NCBI GenBank assembly: GCA_964406095.1
Contig: CAYOQJ010000068.1
Span: 52,343-116,342, forward strand
Direction: 5' to 3'
Source of the DNA: M55B167 sp964406095
GTDB lineage: Bacteria > Verrucomicrobiota > Kiritimatiellia > RFP12 > UBA1067
DNA: 64,000 nt
A program made the position numbers and the translations under genes. Every line of letters begins with the position of its first letter. Position 1 is the first letter of the stretch. This document shows, one piece after another, positions 42,851 to 51,824 of the stretch. Under the pieces are notes generated by a model. That model saw only the letters and a list, made by a program, of their open reading frames with translations, was not told where the DNA came from and did not search any database.

Positions 42851-44462
42851 TCTGATCATAGAAAACGCGGAGATTGTTGATGGCTCAGGCAACCCGGCTT
42901 ATCACGGCGATATCGGTGTCGTGGGTGACCGCATTGCCGAGTGCGGCGTTTCACTTGCGATGGCAGAGAGCAAACGGCGTATTCAGGCCGACTCTCTGAC
43001 GGTTACGCCCGGCTTTATCGATGCGCATGCGCACTCGGATGCTTATCTGTTGCTTGAACCCGACGCCCCTTCGAAAATCTCACAGGGCATCACAACGGAA
43101 ATCAACGGTCAGTGCGGCGGTTCGGCTGTGCCACGGCTTGACTCGGCGCGACTGCCGTCGGATTGGAACTCGCAGTGTTACCCGATAGTTGAAAACGGAG
43201 TGTTGAAAGCCGCCGATTACTCCGGGCCAACCTGGGCGACGATGGCCGAATATCGCGAATTGTTCGAAGCTGTGCGACCGGCTCTCAACAGCGTTCAGTT
43301 TGTCGGGCATAACACCCTGCGAGCGGGGGTTGTCGGATATGAACCGCGTTGTGCGACAGCAGATGAGGTTAAAGAGATGGTCCGCCGGTTGGAGTGTGCG
43401 CTGGATGAAGGTTGCCGTGGGTTATCTACCGGTCTGCTGTATCAGCCCGGCAAGTATGCGGATGCCGCCGAAATCAAAGCACTGGTCACTGTTGTGGCGC
43501 GCCGTGATGCCATCTACTCCACTCACATGCGTTCTGAAGGCAGCGAATTGGATGAATCGGTTGATGAGGTGCTTGAACTGGGACTCGTCAGCGGAGCACA
43601 AATTCAGATTTCACATATCAAGAGTGCCGGTAAATCCAACTGGCACAAACTGCCGCATGTTCTGGAACGCCTCAGAGAGGCACGCAGCTCCGGTTTGCGG
43701 CTCTTCTCTGACCGCTATCCCTATCTGGCCAGTTCCACTGAGTTGGACATTGTGCTGCCGCCCTGGGCTGAGCGGGGCGGACGTGAAGCGATACTGAGCC
43801 GACTGCGTGATACCGAAACACGCTCGGAGATCATTGAGTTTCTTAACTTTGAAAGCGGACGCGACTGGAGTGTGGTAACGATCGGGGGTGGCTGGAGTGC
43901 GACCGTCCGGGCTTACTGCGGATACACCGTGGCCGAGGCTGCCGAGCGCACGAAACTCAGCGCGGGTGAACTGATCTGCCGTTTTATTCTGGCCGACGAA
44001 GCGCGTACCGGCGCGTTCTTTTTCGGCATGTGCATGGAAAATCTGGTGCGTATTCTGAGTGAGAATTGGGTTATGCCCGGTTCGGATGCTTCGCTACGAG
44101 CTCCCTGGGGAGTGCTCGGCAAAGATCACCCGCATCCACGTGCCTATGGAACCATGCCGCGTTATCTACGGATGATGAGCGGTGAAGTTGACGGTTGCCC
44201 TACACTCGCACCGTTTGAGGAGGCTGTGCGCCGTATGACCTCTCTGCCGGCGCAGACATTCCGGCTGCAAAACCGTGGCCATATCAGCAAGAACGCATAC
44301 GCAGATCTGGTAGTTTTAGATAGAGGTAAACTGCTGGACAGAGCTGATTACGTCGATCCGCACAGGTTCTGTGAGGGTATCTGTCACACCGTTGTAAACG
44401 GAGTGGTGGTCTATGAGGGACAGGGAACCTTCAGCGGCAGCCGCAATGGACGGCTGCTTTGA
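42843..44462 (+). CDS. D-aminoacylase / N-acyl-D-amino-acid deacylase family amidohydrolase
   Basis: 539 aa from ATG 42843. The amidohydrolase fold shows metal ligands in GFIDAHAHSDAYLLLEP, ITTEINGQCGGSAVP, the carboxylated region HMRSEGSELDES, and HIKSAGKSNW, plus GSDASLRAPWG and HPRAYGTMPRYL near the end, the standard D-aminoacylase pattern. It hydrolyses N-acyl-D-amino acids, or dipeptide and hydantoin-like relatives. No signal peptide, so cytoplasmic. It lies at the head of a redox/catabolic block and overlaps the Zn-ribbon gene. Confidence 0.88.
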   Translation: MFDLIIENAEIVDGSGNPAYHGDIGVVGDRIAECGVSLAMAESKRRIQADSLTVTPGFIDAHAHSDAYLLLEPDAPSKISQGITTEINGQCGGSAVPRLDSARLPSDWNSQCYPIVENGVLKAADYSGPTWATMAEYRELFEAVRPALNSVQFVGHNTLRAGVVGYEPRCATADEVKEMVRRLECALDEGCRGLSTGLLYQPGKYADAAEIKALVTVVARRDAIYSTHMRSEGSELDESVDEVLELGLVSGAQIQISHIKSAGKSNWHKLPHVLERLREARSSGLRLFSDRYPYLASSTELDIVLPPWAERGGREAILSRLRDTETRSEIIEFLNFESGRDWSVVTIGGGWSATVRAYCGYTVAEAAERTKLSAGELICRFILADEARTGAFFFGMCMENLVRILSENWVMPGSDASLRAPWGVLGKDHPHPRAYGTMPRYLRMMSGEVDGCPTLAPFEEAVRRMTSLPAQTFRLQNRGHISKNAYADLVVLDRGKLLDRADYVDPHRFCEGICHTVVNGVVVYEGQGTFSGSRNGRLL

Positions 44463-44486
44463 GATTGAATTTAAGTATAGTATGCC

Positions 44487-44500
44487 CGTAAAATTTTACG
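44487..44500. promoter_or_regulatory. Perfect palindrome upstream of the flavin oxidoreductase gene
   Basis: CGTAAAATTTTACG is a 14-bp perfect palindrome 49 nt before ATG 44549 and just after the D-aminoacylase stop. It could be an operator or the core of a weak terminator; no T-run follows. Confidence 0.3.
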
Positions 44501-44548
44501 CGCGATTCTTTTCCAGTTGCGTAATGAAGCTGTTGCAAAAAGGTTTTT

Positions 44549-45922
44549 ATGTTTAAACGGTTTGATTTGAAGACATTGGACGATCTTAAATGCGCTCTGA
44601 GCCGGAGTGGTCTGCATCTGCCGTTCTCAGACAACCTTGCCTGTCTGGCCGAACCGGTAAAGATCGGCAAACGTACCCTCGCCAACCGCTTTACGGTTCA
44701 GCCGATGGAGGGTGTTGACGCCGATCCGGTCAGCGGTGCACCGAGCGAACTGACCAACCGTCGCTACCGCCGTTACGCCGCAGGTGGCAGTGCGCTGATA
44801 TGGGCGGAAGCGGTTGCGGTTAGTGATGACGGAGTATCGGGTCTTCGGCAGTTACGTGTCAATCGCTCCAATCTCGATGTCTACAAGCGGGTTGTGGAGT
44901 TGATCAGAAGCAGCGCGGCAGAGGAGTGCGGTCATGAGGTAACCAGCGTTATTCAGCTTACTCACTCCGGAAGATACAGCCGACCCGGCGGTGTAGCTAA
45001 ACCTCTCAAAGCGCAACACAATCCGGAACTTGACCTTGCTTTGGGTATGCAGGATGCGGAGACGGTCTCCGATGACTACCTTTTGCGGTTACAGGACAAA
45101 TTTGTTGAAGCCGCCCTGCTGTTGGCCGAGGCCGGCTTCGACGGCATCGACCTGAAGGCTGTGCATGGTTATCTCGTGGCCGAGCTGCTTGGAGCGCGTC
45201 GTCGGGCCGGGCGGTTTGGCGGTTCCTATGAAAACCGTACCCGCTTTTTTAGCGAGTGTGTTCAGAGAATTAAAGAGGCGTTGCCGCGGGGACATTTTGT
45301 GACTGCCAGATGCACAGTGCTTGAGCCGTCTGCTTATCCCTATGGCTGGGGTGTGGCCGAGAACGTAGTGAATGACAGGTCACCGGATGAAAACGTACAT
45401 GAAGTTCCGATTGATCTGGCCGAACCGTTGCGCTTGTTGCAGGAGTGCGCGGCTCTGGGAATGCCGCTGATCAATATTTCAATCGGTTATCCACGTTTTC
45501 AGGCATACATGAATCGGCCGCATGACAATGCGTTGCGCGGAATGCCGCCACCGCCGGAGAATCCGCTCAGGAGTGTTGTCCGTTTCCAGAACATAATACG
45601 TGAGGTTCAGAAAACTCTGCCTGAGGTTCCGGTTGTCACGGCAGCCCTGGCCTGGTTGCGGCATCTTATGCCTCAGGTTGCGGCCGGTTTGATTGAAGAG
45701 GGTTGGTGCACTTTGATTGGACAGGGTCGCAATGCCTTCGCTTATCCAGACTCGGTCAGGGATATACTCGAAAAAGGTGCAATGGATATACGCAAATGTT
45801 GCACCACCTGTTCGTTGTGTTCCCAGATCATGAAGGATGGTGTTGGTTGTGCCGGCTGCGTGGTGCGGGACAGGGATATTTACGCGGCTGAGTTGTTGAA
45901 AGGTTTGAAGCGCGATACATAG
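44549..45922 (+). CDS. Old-yellow-enzyme-type NADH:flavin oxidoreductase
   Basis: 457 aa TIM-barrel FMN enzyme: KRTLANRFTVQPMEGVDADP, GSALIWAEAVAVSDDG, IQLTHSGRYSRPGG, and EAGFDGIDLKAVHGYLVAEL with GARRRAGRFGGSYENRTRF are the family landmarks. The C-terminal segment (CCTTCSLCSQIMKDGVGCAG then C) has five closely spaced Cys that could hold an Fe-S cluster as in 2,4-dienoyl-CoA reductases, but there is no added FAD/NADH domain. Acts on activated C=C bonds. Shares direction with the SDR and flavoprotein genes. Confidence 0.88.
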   Translation: MFKRFDLKTLDDLKCALSRSGLHLPFSDNLACLAEPVKIGKRTLANRFTVQPMEGVDADPVSGAPSELTNRRYRRYAAGGSALIWAEAVAVSDDGVSGLRQLRVNRSNLDVYKRVVELIRSSAAEECGHEVTSVIQLTHSGRYSRPGGVAKPLKAQHNPELDLALGMQDAETVSDDYLLRLQDKFVEAALLLAEAGFDGIDLKAVHGYLVAELLGARRRAGRFGGSYENRTRFFSECVQRIKEALPRGHFVTARCTVLEPSAYPYGWGVAENVVNDRSPDENVHEVPIDLAEPLRLLQECAALGMPLINISIGYPRFQAYMNRPHDNALRGMPPPPENPLRSVVRFQNIIREVQKTLPEVPVVTAALAWLRHLMPQVAAGLIEEGWCTLIGQGRNAFAYPDSVRDILEKGAMDIRKCCTTCSLCSQIMKDGVGCAGCVVRDRDIYAAELLKGLKRDT

Positions 45923-46003
45923 AAAAGAAAACTGTGCGTTTGCAAGTGATTTAATTTTATATTACAGCCAACCGTGTTTGGATTACAGCTAGGAGGGACA
46001 GTC

Positions 46004-46777
46004 ATGCAGAAAGTTGCTTTGATAACCGGAGGAAGCCGCGGAATAGGTTTCGGTATTGCCAGCGAATTTGCGGCTGCCGGACACAATTTGGTACTGAGCG
46101 GCCGCCGGGAGTGTCAGGAGGTTGAACCAGCCTTGACTGAGTTACGGAATCTCGGTGCCCGGGTGAGCTATTGTGCCAGTGATATCGCCGATTCTTCCGA
46201 CCGCCGGATGCTCCTGGATGAGGTGCGAAAGAGTTACGGCAGAGTGGATGTGCTGGTCAACAATGCTGGCGTGGCACCTGAACAGCGCAGGGACATTCTC
46301 GATGTTTCGGAGGAGAGCTTCGAGACCCTGTTGCGGGTTAATCTGCAGGGGCCGTTTTTTCTCTCGCAGGCCGTGGCCGCCTGGATGCTGGAACTGCGGG
46401 CTGCCGATCCCGATTTTCGCGGTACGATCATCAACATCAGCTCAATTTCGGCGGAGATAGTTTCACTTAACCGGGCAGAATACTGTGTCTCCAAAGCCGG
46501 TGTCAGTATGATGACTAAATTGTTCGCGGCGCGATTGTGCGCACATGGTATGGCGGTTTTCGAAATCAGACCTGGTATCATCAGATCGGATATGACCAAA
46601 GCTGCTACGGAAAAGTACAACCGCCTGATTACAGAGAGTGACCTGTGCGTGGTCAAACGCTGGGGTATGCCTCGTGATATCGGTGAAGTAGCCCTGGCGA
46701 TGGCTGAAGGCCGACTGCCCTATTGCGTGGGACAGGTTATCACTGTGGATGGCGGCCTGAGTTTGAAACGACTGTGA
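46004..46777 (+). CDS. SDR-family oxidoreductase (3-ketoacyl-ACP reductase-like)
   Basis: 257 aa from ATG 46004, with AGGAGGGA 8 nt upstream. Classical short-chain dehydrogenase: NAD(P) motif TGGSRGIG, NNAG, catalytic Ser in NISSISAE, YxxxK as YCVSKAG, and C-terminal GQVITVDGG. The annotation as FabG is generic; next to an OYE-type enzyme and flavoprotein it more likely serves a catabolic pathway. Substrate unknown. Confidence 0.9.
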   Translation: MQKVALITGGSRGIGFGIASEFAAAGHNLVLSGRRECQEVEPALTELRNLGARVSYCASDIADSSDRRMLLDEVRKSYGRVDVLVNNAGVAPEQRRDILDVSEESFETLLRVNLQGPFFLSQAVAAWMLELRAADPDFRGTIINISSISAEIVSLNRAEYCVSKAGVSMMTKLFAARLCAHGMAVFEIRPGIIRSDMTKAATEKYNRLITESDLCVVKRWGMPRDIGEVALAMAEGRLPYCVGQVITVDGGLSLKRL

Positions 46778-46963
46778 ATCTTTTTGCAGAGCGAAGGCCG
46801 CTACTCGCCCGAGCGACGATTTCCGCTTCTGCCGGGAGAGGGATTTCGTGCTTGTCGTTGACAGATAAATAAACTATCCTGATTGTTGCACTGATGACCA
46901 ATACAGCGATTCGCGCAAGAGGTTGTGACGCAAAAGGGTATGTTTAAATTTAAGAGGGGGTTG

Positions 46964-48844
46964 ATGAATAAATTTATTTTACTTTCACTATGTTTCTTTG
47001 GTGCTTGCGCATCTACCACTAATGCCCAAAAATATCTTTCGCCGGAGTATATGGATTTTGATCCCGCAAGAAAACTTCTTTATGTGACAGCGTCCAGTGC
47101 ATCAAAGATCATGATCATCAATACAAGCGGCGACGGCACACTTAGTAGCGAAATTGAACTGCCTGCGAACCCGAACGGAATAGCGGTCGGTGGGGATGGA
47201 GCCATCTTCGCAGCCGTAGGTGGTTTTGATGGCAGGTTGCTCAGAATAGTCGATGGAAAAATCTGCGCTGATGTCGGGATTGGCCACACCCCGCTCGCGC
47301 CGGTAATTTCACCCGATGGTAAAACTCTCTATGCAGCCTGTCGTTTTGACAACATGATTGTCAGTTTAGACGCGGTATCGATGGAGCGTAAAGCCGAGAT
47401 CGGCGTTTCCCGTGAACCCCATGCGTTGGCTTTTGGTGCGGGAGGCAAGCTGCTCTTTGTGGCCAACCATCTGCCTGATGTGCGTGCCACCGACGATGTC
47501 GTGTCGGCCAATGTGTCGATAATCGACACAACTACAGATAAGGTTGTTAGAAATGTGCGACTGCCCAATGGCAGCAGCGGTGTGCGTGGTATCTGCGCCA
47601 CGCCGGATGGGGCGGTTATTTACATCACACATACGCTGGCGCGTTTTCAACTGCCCACCACACAATTGGAGCGGGGTTGGATGAATACCGCCGGCTTAAG
47701 TGTTTTTGACGGCACAAGCGGTAATTATATCAATACGGTGCTGCTGGATGATGTTGATCTGGGAGCTGCCAACCCCTGGGGAGTAGCAGTGTCACCCTGT
47801 ACCGAATATCTTTTTGTGGCTCATGCGGGAACATCTGAGATCAGCATGATCGACCGTTTGGCACTGCATCAGCGGCTGAGTAAGGCGGAAAAAGGTGAAA
47901 AAGTTACCGAAGTGACATCTTCTCCTGAGTCGGTTCCGAATGATCTCTCGTTTGTTGTTCCGATTCGCCGACGTATCAAAATACCGGGCGACGGTGTGCG
48001 CGGCGTGGCTGTGACCGGCGATCAACTCTTCGTATCACTGTATTTCAAAGATACGCTGGCGCGGCTGGATTTTCGTAAACCCAGACTCCCGCTAACCGAA
48101 ATCGCGCTGGGTCCCGCCGTCGATCTTTCCGGCGACCGCGTGCGGCGCGGAGAGATGCTCTGGAACGATGGAACGATGTGTTTTCAGCATTGGCAGAGTT
48201 GCGCAAGTTGCCACCCTGACGGACGTGCTGATGCGCTCAACTGGGATTTGCTCAACGACGGGATCGGTAATCCCAAACAGACGAAAAGTCTGGTGTATTG
48301 TCATCTTACTCCTCCGACAATGGTAACCGGCATTCGTCCTGATATGGAAACCTGCAACCGTAAGGGGCTCACTCATATCCAGTTTGTCGTACGTCCCGAA
48401 GAGGATGCATTGTGCCTTGATGCCTATGTGCGTTCACTCAAGCCTCTACCGAGTCCCTATCTTGTCAAAAGAAGAAGTTGGATGGGATTAGGCAATCAAA
48501 AACTGACGCTCTCGGATAGAGCTCGGGAAGGAGAAAAAATCTTCCGTCAAGTCGGCTGTGCAGAGTGTCATCCACCAACCAGTTGCGGCCCGGAGGGTGA
48601 AAAGTTATTTAGCAATCTGCGTAAATATGATCTCGGATTGGGAGTTGGGAATGAGAAGAACCGCAGTTTTGACACAACCCATCTGGTGGAAGTGTGGCGC
48701 ACATCTCCATATCTGTATGATGGACGCGCACTCACCATCACTGAAATGTTTACAAAATGTAATCCTGAAGATAGGCACGGAGAAACCGGCGGACTCAACC
48801 CGAATCAGATTGAAGTGCTTGCCGAGTATATTCTTTCCTACTGA
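46964..48844 (+). CDS. YVTN beta-propeller plus di-haem cytochrome c protein
   Basis: 626 aa from ATG 46964 (SD AAGAGGGGG). Signal peptide of about 23 residues with LCFFGAC, a weak lipobox. The N-terminal ~360 residues form a seven-bladed YVTN-type propeller (KLLYVTASSASKIMIINTS, ISPDGKTLYAACRFDNMIVS). The C-terminal part has haem motifs CASCH (413-417) and CAECH (532-536) with MauG/cytochrome-peroxidase-like context (REGEKIFRQVG; LTITEMF). Periplasmic redox protein; its haems would need the ResB/CcsA system encoded 1.2 kb downstream. Confidence 0.85.
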   Translation: MNKFILLSLCFFGACASTTNAQKYLSPEYMDFDPARKLLYVTASSASKIMIINTSGDGTLSSEIELPANPNGIAVGGDGAIFAAVGGFDGRLLRIVDGKICADVGIGHTPLAPVISPDGKTLYAACRFDNMIVSLDAVSMERKAEIGVSREPHALAFGAGGKLLFVANHLPDVRATDDVVSANVSIIDTTTDKVVRNVRLPNGSSGVRGICATPDGAVIYITHTLARFQLPTTQLERGWMNTAGLSVFDGTSGNYINTVLLDDVDLGAANPWGVAVSPCTEYLFVAHAGTSEISMIDRLALHQRLSKAEKGEKVTEVTSSPESVPNDLSFVVPIRRRIKIPGDGVRGVAVTGDQLFVSLYFKDTLARLDFRKPRLPLTEIALGPAVDLSGDRVRRGEMLWNDGTMCFQHWQSCASCHPDGRADALNWDLLNDGIGNPKQTKSLVYCHLTPPTMVTGIRPDMETCNRKGLTHIQFVVRPEEDALCLDAYVRSLKPLPSPYLVKRRSWMGLGNQKLTLSDRAREGEKIFRQVGCAECHPPTSCGPEGEKLFSNLRKYDLGLGVGNEKNRSFDTTHLVEVWRTSPYLYDGRALTITEMFTKCNPEDRHGETGGLNPNQIEVLAEYILSY

Positions 48845-48912
48845 ACGAACATAAGGTTGCCGGTCTTCCGGCACGGGCGTTCGGAAAATGTTAAAAGTGA
48901 AGGATAGTTGAG

Positions 48913-49944
48913 ATGGATAAAACGGGAATCAATAACGGAGGTGTCTGGCGTGTCTCTGAGAATGGGGTGCTCGATATCGAACGGGGTTTGCCCGAGGTTA
49001 GAAATGGGCGTGTTTTCTCGTTCACCGGCTGGGGAAGCATGACTGAACTGAAACAGGCTGGTGTCGGAGTGAAAGGCACTGAGATACCACAGATGTGGTT
49101 GTGCGGCGGTGACGGCACTCTGCCTCCAGTCTATCAGCGGTTCATTGTTGAAGGGGCAAAGCCCAGCCTGATTACCCGTGATAATTGCACAGTCGGGTTA
49201 TGCTATGAGGACAATCATGCACGTTATTGTCTGTTGACCGGTATTCTACCCCCTGATACAAGCGTATCACGTATTGAACAGACCTCCGCTGTTTTTGAAG
49301 CAGTTGAGGATGCGCTCAAGGATGCGAATATGACCTTTGATGATGTGGTGCGTACCTGGCTCTACATGGATGATATTCTCGATTGGTATGATGATTTTAA
49401 CCGGACTCGCGATGATTTTTTCCGCTCGCGTAATGTTTATGATGGTCTTGTGCCGGCCAGCACCGGTATCGGTTCGGCAAATCTTTATGGATCCGCATTC
49501 ACGGCTTGCGCGATCGCCGTTACACCCAAAGATGACTCCACCTATATCATTCCGGTCACTTCTCCGTTGCAGTGCGCGGCACTTGATTACGGCAGTTCGT
49601 TCAGCAGAGCAGTGGAAATTGGTACCCCCGACTATCGCACCCTGATGATTTCCGGCACCGCCAGCATCGAGCCAGGGGGACTGAGCGCTTTTGTCGGTGA
49701 TGTCGACCGCCAGATTCAACTGACCATGGATGTTGTCGAGGGCATCATGAAGGCGCGTGCGATGAATTGGAGTGATGCGACTCGAGTCGTGATGTATCTT
49801 AAAAAATCTGAGTTTCTGGACAACTGGCGTAATTGGCTGCAAAAAAACAAACTTGAAAATCTGCCGCTGATAAATATTGAGGCGGATGTATGCCGTGATG
49901 ATCTGCTGGTTGAACTTGAGGTAGATTGCGTAAAACCGGTTTAG
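48913..49944 (+). CDS. Tandem Rid (YjgF) domain protein, chorismatase-like architecture
   Basis: 343 aa with two Rid-like halves. The first (about 100-210) has LLTGILPPDTSVSRIEQTSA, TFDDVVRTWLYMDDILDWYD and FNRTRDDFFRSRNVYDG; the second (about 230-343) has LMISGTASIEPGG, GDVDRQIQLTMDVVEGIMKA and CRDDLLVELEVD. Tandem Rid halves occur in FkbO/Hyg5-type chorismatases and related proteins; the catalytic residues cannot be confirmed by eye. Cytoplasmic. Enamine/imine hydrolysis, as by RidA, is an alternative. Confidence 0.68.
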   Translation: MDKTGINNGGVWRVSENGVLDIERGLPEVRNGRVFSFTGWGSMTELKQAGVGVKGTEIPQMWLCGGDGTLPPVYQRFIVEGAKPSLITRDNCTVGLCYEDNHARYCLLTGILPPDTSVSRIEQTSAVFEAVEDALKDANMTFDDVVRTWLYMDDILDWYDDFNRTRDDFFRSRNVYDGLVPASTGIGSANLYGSAFTACAIAVTPKDDSTYIIPVTSPLQCAALDYGSSFSRAVEIGTPDYRTLMISGTASIEPGGLSAFVGDVDRQIQLTMDVVEGIMKARAMNWSDATRVVMYLKKSEFLDNWRNWLQKNKLENLPLINIEADVCRDDLLVELEVDCVKPV

Positions 49945-50016
49945 TTGCGGGAGATTTTCGCTCACTCAACTTCTGACGCAGATTTTATATGTAAACGGCT
50001 GTGTCGACAATATCTG

Positions 50017-50850
50017 ATGAAAAAAATTCTTAATATAATCACAGGACCGGTTGTCGCTGCAGTGTTCTGTCTGCTGCTTTCGGGTGGATCAGTATTTCTG
50101 GCATTCAAGGGTTCTCAGAGTTCCTGTGCTCTGATGTCAACTCCGCCAGCGCTCGGGTTTTCCGCATTGGTGCTTCTGCTGCTGGCGGTGCGGGGCGTGC
50201 TGACTTTGTTGCGACGCAGGTTCGACTCTGCAATTCTGCATCTAGGATGCGCGTTGGTAGTTGCCGGATGGCTGTGGGGTGTAGTTGAAAGCAGAAGAGT
50301 CGCCGCAGCCAGACCGGATCGCTCGACCATGATGAACATGCTGCATTCAAACGGTGAGGCCGGTAAAACCCGCGCACCTCTAGGTGGTTCCATGGCTCTC
50401 GCGGAGGGTGATGTAATGAACTCGCTGTGGGCGGGTCACTATCTCGATCAGTTTGTTGGCAAACTCGACTTCTCCGTCAAGTTAGATCGGTTTACCATCG
50501 AATACTATGAGGGTTCAGAGCATGATCGCAAGCAGGGACGCATGCCGCCGATTAAAGAGTATTGCAGCCGTGTGATCGTCAGTGAACCTGGTAAAGAGAC
50601 CTTTACGCGGGATATCAGAGTGAACCAACCGGTTCGTATCGGCGATTATCTGGTCTATCAGATGAGCTGGGGCGAGAGTACAAACCGTCAGAATCAGCCA
50701 GTGACCTATACGGTATTGCAATTTGTGCGTGATCCCGGTTTGCGAATTGTGTACATCGGGTTCACCATGCTTTTCATCGGCATCGTCCTCTTCACCGGCA
50801 GAGTGATACGTATGGTTCCTCAAATTGAGGAGGTTGATTGTGCAGATTAA
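50017..50850 (+). CDS. ResB/CcsB-like cytochrome c biogenesis protein
   Basis: 277 aa from ATG 50017. TM helices at about 8-30, 40-60, 70-88 and 245-265 flank a periplasmic domain with KLDFSVKLDRFTIEYYEGSE and FTRDIRVNQPVRIGDYLVYQ, features of ResB. It is shorter than standard ResB (about 400-600 aa). With CcsA it forms System II, which ligates haem to CxxCH proteins outside the membrane; two such proteins are encoded in this window. Confidence 0.82.
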   Translation: MKKILNIITGPVVAAVFCLLLSGGSVFLAFKGSQSSCALMSTPPALGFSALVLLLLAVRGVLTLLRRRFDSAILHLGCALVVAGWLWGVVESRRVAAARPDRSTMMNMLHSNGEAGKTRAPLGGSMALAEGDVMNSLWAGHYLDQFVGKLDFSVKLDRFTIEYYEGSEHDRKQGRMPPIKEYCSRVIVSEPGKETFTRDIRVNQPVRIGDYLVYQMSWGESTNRQNQPVTYTVLQFVRDPGLRIVYIGFTMLFIGIVLFTGRVIRMVPQIEEVDCAD

Positions 50851-51667
50851 ATATACCCTTCAAGGGCTGTTGATCTACCTCTCCGCTCTCTTTTTTGCGG
50901 CAACACTAACGGTTTGTCTGATACTGTGGGTTGACCGCAAAAGAAATCGGCAGAGGGAGGTTCGCCGCGATATCGAATGTCTTAAAAACGGTTTCTGGTT
51001 CGCCGGATTTCTGACCGCTGTTGTTTCGCTGGTATGGCGTGGTCTGCATACCGGTCATCCGCCAATGCAGAATTTATTTGAGTTTTTTCTCTGCATGGCC
51101 GCGTTTTTATGGCCGCTTTCGCGTCTCAGCCGCTGGAAACAGGGAATCGACACGACCCTTTGCGACTCATTTCTTGGATTGATCATCCTCATACCTGCCG
51201 GTTTTATTTTTGATGAAGCGGTACGTCGTCTGCCGCCAGCGTTGCAGAGTCCGCTTTTTGTTCCGCATGTCGCCAGTTATGTGATCGGTTATATTATGTT
51301 GGCGCGTGCGGCGTTGGTGGTGGCACCGCTGTTTTTGCGATTAGAGCGGGGTCGGCTCTTGCTGCTTGAGTGCGCCTCACGCCAGATCGCGGCGGTTGGA
51401 TTTCTACTGATCACGATTGGATTACTGCTTGGTTCTCTGTGGGGCAAGCTATGCTGGAGTCACTACTGGCAGTGGGACCCTAAAGAGACATGGTCTTTGG
51501 CCACCTGGATGCTCTACGGTACCTATTTTCACCTGCGTTACCGTTACGGGTTGCGTTACCCACGCTTGCTGGCCGCTTTGCTTTGGATCGGATTGCTGTT
51601 TGTGATATTGACGCTCACCTGGATCAATCTCTCACGCCTTTTTAAGGGTATGCATACCTACGCCTGA
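50840..51667 (+). CDS. CcsA/ResC-like haem transport and ligation protein
   Basis: 275 aa from GTG 50840 (GAGGAGG upstream; overlaps resB by 11 nt). Eight or so TM helices, and the tryptophan-rich haem-binding signature WGKLCWSHYWQWDPKETWSL typical of CcsA/CcmF-CcmC proteins; conserved His appear in RGLHTGHPPMQN and VPHVASYVIGY. Partner of the ResB-like protein in System II cytochrome c maturation. Confidence 0.85.
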   Translation: MQIKYTLQGLLIYLSALFFAATLTVCLILWVDRKRNRQREVRRDIECLKNGFWFAGFLTAVVSLVWRGLHTGHPPMQNLFEFFLCMAAFLWPLSRLSRWKQGIDTTLCDSFLGLIILIPAGFIFDEAVRRLPPALQSPLFVPHVASYVIGYIMLARAALVVAPLFLRLERGRLLLLECASRQIAAVGFLLITIGLLLGSLWGKLCWSHYWQWDPKETWSLATWMLYGTYFHLRYRYGLRYPRLLAALLWIGLLFVILTLTWINLSRLFKGMHTYA

Positions 51668-51699
51668 TCGGCAGGGCGGATACCAGTACACTGTATAAT

Positions 51700-51780
51700 A
51701 GAAATTTTAGGACATGATTACATGATTCACATGATTAATATCCACTGAGTTCAATCCTGTTAATTTTGTCAAAAAAAACG
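51700..51780. repeat. Intergenic repeat-like stretch (gattacatgatt / aatcctgtt)
   Basis: The gap between ccsA and the flavoprotein gene contains GGACATGATTACATGATTC and AATCCTGTTAATTTTGTC, words like the ACAGGATTAACAGGATT intergenic repeats seen in many environmental genomes. No coding capacity seen. Confidence 0.35.
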
Positions 51781-51824
51781 AATTTTGTGACTGTGCAGAC
51801 TACTAGAAATCAGCCGCATCCGGG

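Noticed and set aside
49267..49965. A 232-codon minus-strand frame
   Set aside because: Antisense to the Rid gene; composition typical of a reverse shadow.
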